Below, one piece after another: positions 6,447 to 11,450 of a DNA stretch of 11,450 bases. Both the position numbers and the translations under genes were made by a program. How positions within the stretch are numbered: position 1 is the stretch's first letter; each line of letters starts with the position of its first letter. The notes beneath the pieces are model-generated. The model was not told the DNA's origin, made no database searches, and was given only the letters and a program-made list of their open reading frames with translations. The stretch is from Alphaproteobacteria bacterium (GTDB lineage Bacteria > Pseudomonadota > Alphaproteobacteria > Rhodobacterales > Rhodobacteraceae): contig RFIR01000294.1 in assembly GCA_003695135.1 (NCBI GenBank), positions 1 to 11,450 of the forward strand. Reading direction: 5' to 3'.

Positions 6447-6548
6447 ATGAGATCACATGTCGGCATTCCGTCACACGACCTTCCCGCGCGTGCGCGCCGG
6501 TGCCCCGGCTCGGCGGGCACAACCCGTCATGGCGGGGGGGCAAGGTGA
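6447..6548 (+). CDS. Possible 33-aa leader ORF overlapping the STAS gene
   Basis: The ATG at 6447 has GGGAGGAGG (6429-6437) nine nt upstream, the best ribosome binding site in this part of the window. The ORF encodes 33 residues starting MRSHVGIPSHD, rich in Arg, Gly and Ala with no recognisable domain. Its stop TGA (6546-6548) overlaps the GTG start of the STAS gene (6545-6547), so translation could be coupled. The ORF contains a run of seven G at 6534-6540; one extra G would join it in frame to the STAS protein. It may therefore be a coupling leader, the true N-terminus of the STAS protein hidden by a homopolymer length error or variation, or a chance ORF. Confidence 0.35.
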   Translation: MRSHVGIPSHDLPARARRCPGSAGTTRHGGGAR

Positions 6549-6826
6549 GCGAGCCGATCGTGCTGGAGGCGCGGCTGGGCCTGCCGCAGGCTGAGGCGCT
6601 GCTGGACAGGCTGCGTCAACCCGACGCGCTGAGCGAGGAACTCGCCTTCGATGCCTCGGGGGTCGAGGAGTCAAGCGCCGCCTGGATCGCCGTGCTGATC
6701 GGTTTCCTGCAGGCACGGCCCGATTCGACAGCACCGGTCCGGGTGATCGATCCATCCTCGGAATTCGTCGATGCTTTCTCGGATCTCGGGCTGTTTCAGG
6801 ATCTCATGCGAATGGAGTTTAGCTGA
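6545..6826 (+). CDS. STAS-domain protein of the chemotaxis operon (CheS-like)
   Basis: This gene encodes 93 aa, essentially one STAS domain of the anti-anti-sigma type. The beta strand ELAFDASGV (32-40) is followed by EESSAAWIAVLIGFLQ (41-56), where S43/S44 fall at the position of the regulatory serine in SpoIIAA-like proteins, then VRVIDPSSEFVDAFSDLGL. In Sinorhizobium a small STAS protein, CheS, is encoded next to cheY1 and cheA, binds CheA and speeds removal of phosphate from CheY1; the same gene order and size here suggest a similar role, but the link is by position and fold only. I chose GTG 6545, with a G-rich stretch just upstream; it gives MSEPIVLEARL-type N-terminal residues as in other STAS proteins. 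A start at GTG 6500 is possible but has no ribosome binding site. The stop overlaps the cheY start by one nt (TGATG). Confidence 0.8.
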   Translation: MSEPIVLEARLGLPQAEALLDRLRQPDALSEELAFDASGVEESSAAWIAVLIGFLQARPDSTAPVRVIDPSSEFVDAFSDLGLFQDLMRMEFS

Positions 6827-7185
6827 TGAAACGCGTGCTGGCTGTCGACGACTCCGCCACCCTCCGCAACATGCTGTGTGACTGTCTGCGCAGCGCCGGG
6901 CATCAGGTGGTGGAGGCTGAAAACGGACAGGAGGCGCTCGACCGGCTGCGGTCCGAGAAGCCCGATATCGTCATCACCGATCTGACCATGCCGGTGATGG
7001 ACGGTCTCGATTTCATCGCCGCGGCGCGATCCGAGCCCGAGGGGCGCGGCCTGCCCATGCTTCTCCTGACCACCGAGACGGCCGAACATCTCAAGCAGCG
7101 CGCGCGAGAGATCGGCGCCACGGGCTGGCTGACCAAGCCCTTCGATCCCGACACCATCCTGCGTCTCGTCAACCAGCTTGCGTGA
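6826..7185 (+). CDS. cheY: Chemotaxis response regulator CheY
   Basis: This is a single-domain receiver protein of 119 aa with no output domain. The acidic pocket is D8 and D9, the phosphorylated residue is D52 in ITDLTMPVMDG, the switch Thr is T83 in LLTTET, and the conserved lysine is K104 in TKPF. Phosphorylated by CheA, it would bind the flagellar motor or act as a phosphate sink; alphaproteobacteria often have several CheY proteins and sequence alone does not say which kind this is. The start overlaps the STAS stop by one nt, and the stop overlaps the cheA GTG start (GTGA 7182-7185). Confidence 0.95.
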   Translation: MKRVLAVDDSATLRNMLCDCLRSAGHQVVEAENGQEALDRLRSEKPDIVITDLTMPVMDGLDFIAAARSEPEGRGLPMLLLTTETAEHLKQRAREIGATGWLTKPFDPDTILRLVNQLA

Positions 7186-9383
7186 GCCCGGCCATGCCGA
7201 CAGACGAGATGGAAGAATACCAGGCGATCTTCTTCGCCGAATGCGCCGATCTGCTGGTCGATCTGCAGGACCGGTTCGACGAGATGGCCGATGGCGCGGT
7301 GGAGCCCGAGACCATCAACGCCGCCTTCCGCGCGGTGCATTCGATCAAGGGCGGCGCCTCGGCCTTCGGCTTTGACGGGCTGGTCGGCTTCGCCCATGTC
7401 TTCGAGACCACCCTCGACCGGCTGCGCAGCGGCACGCTGGAACTGACGCAGGAGCTTCTGGGCCTGCTTCAGCGCGCCGGCGACATCATCGCGCTGCTGG
7501 TCGAGCAGGCGCGCGACGGGATCGACGTGCCCCAGGACCGGATCGACAGGGTGCTGGGCGAGTTGCGCGAGGCAAGCGGGATCGAGGCGGCAGAGGAATG
7601 CGAAGACGCCCCTGCTGGAGATGCCCCTGCTGCGGAGCCCGAGGCGTCAGAGGCCGGGCCGGAAGAGGACGCGGCCGCCGAACGCGAGGTCAGGCTGAGA
7701 CTTGCGATCCGTGACGGCTTCCATCGCCGCGGCCACGACCTGCTGAGGGTGATCCGCGGCCTGCGCGAATTCGGCCTGACCGGCGTCGAGCCTCCCGACA
7801 GTTTCCCGCCCCCGGCCGAATTCGACCTGCACGCTCCGGGCGATACCTGGCAGCTGAAGCTTGTCACTGCACTGCCGGTTGACGAGATAGCCGCCTATTT
7901 CGACGTCTATGACGGCCTGATCGAGGTCGAGATCGACGCCGATGAGGCGAGTGGTCAGGAGCCGGCCCGCGATGATGCCCCGCCTGCGTCGGCCCAGACG
8001 CAGGATCACCCTCCTGAGGGGAGCGGCGCCGACGGCGCGCAGCATGCCGTGGCGCCGGCGCAGAAACGCGCCGCTCCAAAGCCGAAGGATGCGGAGGCGG
8101 CGTCGCGGCCGGTCAAGCGGTCGGGTGACGGCGAACGCACGGTGAAATCGCTGCGCGTCGACATCAGCCGCATCGACCGGCTGGTCAATCTGGTCGGCGA
8201 AATCGTCATCACCCAGGCGGTGCTGGCGCAGAAGCTGTCCGAGAACTCTCCCTCCGGCGATCTGGAACTCGGGCACGCGGTCGAAAACATGGCCAGACAC
8301 ACGCGTGAGTTGCAGGACAGCGTCATGGCCATCCGCGCCCAGCCGATCAAGTCGGTTTTCCAGCGCATGCCGCGGCTGGTGCGCGACCTTGCCGACACGC
8401 TGCAAAAGGATGTGCGCATCCAGCTTTCGGGCGAGCAGACCGAGGTCGACACCACGGTGATCGAGGAATTGGCCGAACCGCTCACCCACATGCTGCGCAA
8501 CTCGATGGATCACGGCATCGAGCCGACGGCGGAGGAGCGCATCGCCGCGGGCAAGCCCGCACAGGGCACCATCCATCTCTCGGCCGAACATCGCGGCGAG
8601 CGCGTGATCATCACCGTCGCCGATGACGGGCGCGGCATCGACCGCGAGAAAGTGCGCGCCAAGGCGATCGAGCGCGGGCTGATCTCGCCCGATGACAATC
8701 TCGGCAATGAGGAGATCGACAACCTGATCTTCCACCCCGGCTTTTCCACCGCGAACGAGATCTCCTCGGTATCGGGCCGCGGTGTCGGCATGGACGTGGT
8801 GCAAAAGAAGATCCAGTCCCTCGGCGGGCGCTGCACATTGAAGAACCAGCCGGGCAAGAGTCTGAGTTTCGAGATCACCCTGCCCCTGACCCTTGCCATC
8901 CTCGACGGCATGGCCATCGGCATCGGCGAGGAGCGTTTCATCCTGCCGCTGTCCAGCGTGGTCGAGGCAGTGCGGGTCGAACAGGCCCAGATTCAGCTCC
9001 TGCCCGGTGGCGGGCAGGTCCTGCCCTTGCGCGGACAGTATGTTCCGATCCTCTCGCTGCGCGAAACCCTGGGCCTCAAGCCGTCATCGCACCGCGAGGA
9101 GATGGCGATCCTGGTCGATGCGGAATCGAACGGCCTTGTCGCGGTGCTCGTCGATGAGCTGCTGGGCCAGCGACAGGTGGTGCTGAAGAGCCTCGAAGCG
9201 AACTATCAGCGCGTCGAGGGGGTCTCGGGCGCGACGATTCTCGGCGATGGCCGCGTGGCGCTCATCCTCGACATCCCCGCCCTCATCCGCTCGACCCGCA
9301 TCCCGCCGCGTGCCGCCGGCGCCAAGATCGCCGCAGCCGGCATGATGACACCGTCCCCATCCAGCATCGGAGCCCTGCAATGA
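7182..9383 (+). CDS. cheA: Chemotaxis histidine kinase CheA
   Basis: This gene encodes 733 aa with the CheA domain order. P1 (HPt) spans about 9-115 with phospho-acceptor H53 in AVHSIKGGASAFG. A linker rich in Ala, Glu and Pro (about 130-170) leads to an intermediate domain at about 172-257 containing RRGHDLLRVIRGLREFG, the form common in alphaproteobacterial CheA rather than the E. coli P2. A second flexible linker covers about 257-315. P3 dimerisation is about 320-385, P4 ATPase about 426-565 with N box (MLRNSMDHGIEP), G1 (DDGRGID) and G2 (GRGVGMD), and P5, the CheW-like coupling domain, about 565-705. All key residues are intact. It autophosphorylates under receptor control and passes phosphate to CheY. 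GTG 7182 overlaps the cheY stop; ATG 7194 is an alternative start, neither with a clear Shine-Dalgarno. The last ATGA overlaps cheW. Confidence 0.96.
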   Translation: MSPAMPTDEMEEYQAIFFAECADLLVDLQDRFDEMADGAVEPETINAAFRAVHSIKGGASAFGFDGLVGFAHVFETTLDRLRSGTLELTQELLGLLQRAGDIIALLVEQARDGIDVPQDRIDRVLGELREASGIEAAEECEDAPAGDAPAAEPEASEAGPEEDAAAEREVRLRLAIRDGFHRRGHDLLRVIRGLREFGLTGVEPPDSFPPPAEFDLHAPGDTWQLKLVTALPVDEIAAYFDVYDGLIEVEIDADEASGQEPARDDAPPASAQTQDHPPEGSGADGAQHAVAPAQKRAAPKPKDAEAASRPVKRSGDGERTVKSLRVDISRIDRLVNLVGEIVITQAVLAQKLSENSPSGDLELGHAVENMARHTRELQDSVMAIRAQPIKSVFQRMPRLVRDLADTLQKDVRIQLSGEQTEVDTTVIEELAEPLTHMLRNSMDHGIEPTAEERIAAGKPAQGTIHLSAEHRGERVIITVADDGRGIDREKVRAKAIERGLISPDDNLGNEEIDNLIFHPGFSTANEISSVSGRGVGMDVVQKKIQSLGGRCTLKNQPGKSLSFEITLPLTLAILDGMAIGIGEERFILPLSSVVEAVRVEQAQIQLLPGGGQVLPLRGQYVPILSLRETLGLKPSSHREEMAILVDAESNGLVAVLVDELLGQRQVVLKSLEANYQRVEGVSGATILGDGRVALILDIPALIRSTRIPPRAAGAKIAAAGMMTPSPSSIGALQ

Positions 9384-9868
9384 CCGCGATGGACATCGCC
9401 CAGCCCGAACCCGCCGCGCCCGCCGACGCCGCGACCCGGCAGTTCGTCACCTTCCTTGTCGGCGAACGCATCTATGGCGTCGACATCATGCAGGTGCGCG
9501 AGATCCGGCAATGGATTCCGGCCACGCCGCTGCCCAACCAGCCCCATTTCACCCGCGGCGTGCTCAATCTGCGCGGGACCATCGTGCCCGTGCACGACCT
9601 CAGGGCCAAGTTCGCCGGGGCGCTCACCGATGCGACCGAGAATCATGTGGTCCTGATCGCCTCGGTCGGCGGACAGACCATCGGCGTGCTGGTCGACGCG
9701 GTGTCCGACATCATCTCGGTCGACACCTCCGAAATCCGACCGGTGCCCGACAATGCCGGCGAGGCCGACATCAGTGCGCTTCTGGGTCTGGTCAGCACCG
9801 AGGATGCCATGGTCGTCCTTCTCGACCTCGCCACGCTGTTCCCGCCTCCCGATCGGGACGAGGACTGA
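9380..9868 (+). CDS. cheW: Chemotaxis coupling protein CheW
   Basis: This 162-aa adaptor links receptors to the P5 domain of CheA. After an Ala/Pro-rich N-terminal tail (about 1-18), the CheW fold starts at QFVTFLVGERIYGVDI and includes the strongly conserved GVLNLRGTIVPVHDLRAKF (about 60-78), followed by VGGQTIGVLVDAVSDI. The length is normal for CheW. The ATG overlaps the cheA stop by 4 nt, which implies coupled translation. A 33-nt gap separates it from the receptor gene. Confidence 0.95.
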   Translation: MTAMDIAQPEPAAPADAATRQFVTFLVGERIYGVDIMQVREIRQWIPATPLPNQPHFTRGVLNLRGTIVPVHDLRAKFAGALTDATENHVVLIASVGGQTIGVLVDAVSDIISVDTSEIRPVPDNAGEADISALLGLVSTEDAMVVLLDLATLFPPPDRDED

Positions 9869-9901
9869 TCCACCATTCCCTACTGCAGACAGAGTGTTCC
9901 C

Positions 9902-11450
9902 ATGACCCAGTCCGATACGAAGGAAACGACCAAGGAACCGGCCCGTCGCGGCTTCGGCATCAGGGCCAGGCTGACCGCCTTCATGTTGGTGACGACAATG
10001 ACGATCGCCACTGCGGTGGTGATCAGCGGCTATCTCATCGCAAGGGAGATCGTCATCGAGGATGCCGAACGCACCCTGAAGAATCAGAACCTTGCCCAGA
10101 GCGCCGAACTGAAGGGCTGGCTGGACGGGATCACCTCCGATCTCGAGCTCATGAGCGGCAACGAGGTCGGTCGCAAGGCGCTGGCGGAGTTTTCGGATGC
10201 CTTCGCAGCCTGGCAGGGCGATGCCCGGGCCGATCTGCAGCGCATCTATATCGACGACAACCCCAACCCCACCGGCGAGAAGCAGAATCTGGACGCGGCC
10301 GGCAACGGCACGCCATATGACGAGACGCACCGGGCCTGGCATGCGGAGCTGCGCGCATTCCAGCAAAACCGCGGCTATTATGATCTGTTCCTGATCGATG
10401 CGCAGGGCAATGTCGTCTACACCGTCTTCAAGGAACGCGATTTCGCCACCAACCTGATCTCGGGCGAATGGGCGTCCTCGGGGCTGGGCGAGGCCTTCCG
10501 CGCCGCGCGCGATGGCGGCCCGTCCAACCCTGTCGCCTTCGCCGATTTCGCCCCCTACGCGCCCAGCTACGATGCGCCGGCCAGCTTCATGGCCAGGGCG
10601 ATCTTCGACGCCAGGGGGCGCTTTCTCGGCGCGATTGCGGTTCAGATGCCGATCGACCGCCTCAACGCGCGGATGGCGCTGCTCAATGATCGCGAGACCG
10701 GGCAGGAATCCCTTCTCGTCGGCCGCGACGGCGTGCTGCGCAATGACATTCCCAGCACCGCTGATGACGATATTCTGAAAACCCGCTTTCAGAACGAGGC
10801 CCTGAGCGCAGTCTTCGACGGCGCCGGGACGCTGTTCCCGGCTCGTTCGCCGGCTGGAGAGGAGGTTCACGCCACGGGCCTGCGCGTGGACAGCACGTTG
10901 GTCGACTGGGCCGTGATCACCGCGCTGCCCGACAGCGTCTTCCTGCAGCCGGTCCGCGAGCTGAGAGACAATGTGATCCTGCTCTCGGCCGTTCTGATCG
11001 CGCTCGCCGCGGCGATCACCATCCTGTTCGCGCGCGGCTTCTCCCGCCCGATCCTGCGCCTGCGCGCGGTTCTCGACGAGATCGCGGCAGGCAAGTTCGT
11101 CGAGATCCCGGGCCGCGAGCGCAGCGACGAGATCGGTGCGCTCGCCCGCCAGCTCGACACGCTGTTTGCCGGCAATGCCTTCCGCCAGCGGCTCGAAGCC
11201 TCGATGAATTCCTGTCAGGCAATGCTGATGTTTGCCAACGGTGCGCGTGAAATCGTCTATTTCAACCCGTCTCTGGGCAAGGTGCTGGAGGAAGCGACGC
11301 CCTGGATCCGCGACAATCTCGACCCCGAATTCGATGTGAAGACCCTGCTCGGGCGCTCCATCGACCTCTTTCACAAGGATCCGGCGCGAACCGCGGCCCT
11401 GCTCGACGGGCTCAAGGGCAGTCACACCGCCAGAATCGAGCTGGGCGAGC
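9902..11450 (+). CDS. Membrane chemoreceptor (probable methyl-accepting chemotaxis protein), 3' end missing
   Basis: The frame is open from ATG 9902 to the window edge, 516 codons, with no stop. A short cytosolic basic segment leads to TM1 at about 24-46, a periplasmic sensor of about 310 residues with Cache-type features (RGYYDLFLIDAQGNVVYTVF near 154-173, then FADFAPYAPS and LGAIAVQMPIDRLN), TM2 at about 357-375, a HAMP domain at about 376-422 (SRPILRLRAVLDEIAAGKF, DEIGALARQLD), and a PAS-like domain from about 427 (MNSCQAMLMFANGAREIVYF). The methyl-accepting signalling domain should follow beyond the window. The che operon context favours a receptor, but Cache-HAMP-PAS also occurs in histidine kinases and diguanylate cyclases, so the output is inferred. 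The ribosome binding site is weak. The ligand cannot be read from the sequence. Confidence 0.82.
   Translation, partial: MTQSDTKETTKEPARRGFGIRARLTAFMLVTTMTIATAVVISGYLIAREIVIEDAERTLKNQNLAQSAELKGWLDGITSDLELMSGNEVGRKALAEFSDAFAAWQGDARADLQRIYIDDNPNPTGEKQNLDAAGNGTPYDETHRAWHAELRAFQQNRGYYDLFLIDAQGNVVYTVFKERDFATNLISGEWASSGLGEAFRAARDGGPSNPVAFADFAPYAPSYDAPASFMARAIFDARGRFLGAIAVQMPIDRLNARMALLNDRETGQESLLVGRDGVLRNDIPSTADDDILKTRFQNEALSAVFDGAGTLFPARSPAGEEVHATGLRVDSTLVDWAVITALPDSVFLQPVRELRDNVILLSAVLIALAAAITILFARGFSRPILRLRAVLDEIAAGKFVEIPGRERSDEIGALARQLDTLFAGNAFRQRLEASMNSCQAMLMFANGAREIVYFNPSLGKVLEEATPWIRDNLDPEFDVKTLLGRSIDLFHKDPARTAALLDGLKGSHTARIELGE

Larger units (their letters stand above)
6224..6544. other. 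Divergent intergenic region between the SDR gene and the chemotaxis operon
   Basis: This 321-nt gap holds the SDR promoter and its two palindromes (6335-6379), the roughly 120-nt SDR leader (6224-6343), which contains only modest GC-rich hairpins such as CGGGC 6255-6259 with GCCCG 6266-6270, and on the plus strand a strong Shine-Dalgarno sequence (6429-6437) with a 33-codon ORF from 6447. I could not find a convincing sigma-70, sigma-28 or sigma-54 promoter for the chemotaxis genes here. Confidence 0.6.

Noticed and set aside
9206..11425. A 739-codon open frame on the minus strand
   Set aside because: It is antisense to the end of cheA, cheW and the receptor gene, all of which have clear family motifs; no recognisable motif in the antisense product.

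Overview
This is a GC-rich, tightly packed window from a bacterial chromosome or large replicon. The sugar-alcohol and inositol genes, the SmoS-like short-chain dehydrogenase and the STAS-cheY-cheA-cheW gene order together suggest an alphaproteobacterium, most likely of the Rhodobacterales. That assignment rests on remembered family features; no search was run.

Layout. Positions 1-250 lie downstream of the first gene and hold two tandem copies of an approximately 67-nt structured repeat; every stem substitution between the copies is matched by a change in its pairing partner. Positions 251-2582 carry two minus-strand Gfo/Idh/MocA-family dehydrogenases. A divergent control region at 2583-2748 holds a LacI/GalR-type operator that touches candidate promoters for both directions. 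Positions 2749-5426 carry the plus-strand operon iolC-iolB-iolJ, the middle and lower steps of inositol breakdown. Convergent to it, at 5456-6223 on the minus strand, is an SDR that resembles the sorbitol/L-iditol dehydrogenase SmoS. Upstream of the SDR is a 321-nt gap (6224-6544) with a promoter containing a palindrome, a second inverted repeat, and a possible 33-codon leader ORF.

Positions 6545-11450 carry a chemotaxis operon: a STAS-domain protein (CheS-like), CheY, CheA, CheW, and the first 516 codons of a membrane receptor with Cache-type sensor, HAMP and PAS domains. The receptor runs off the right edge.

How the genes work together. The two NAD(P)-dependent MocA-type dehydrogenases and the SDR probably oxidise inositols, polyols or derived sugars. 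IolB isomerises 5-deoxyglucuronate, IolC phosphorylates 2-deoxy-5-keto-gluconate, and IolJ cleaves the phosphorylated product. IolE, IolD, IolA, a transporter and a regulator are not in the window. In the chemotaxis operon the receptor and CheW would control CheA, which phosphorylates CheY; the STAS protein may tune signal termination as CheS does in rhizobia. No mobile elements, tRNA, rRNA or CRISPR arrays were seen. The most unusual features are the covarying tandem repeat at the left edge, the shared operator of the iol region, and the G7 tract and upstream ORF in front of the STAS gene.
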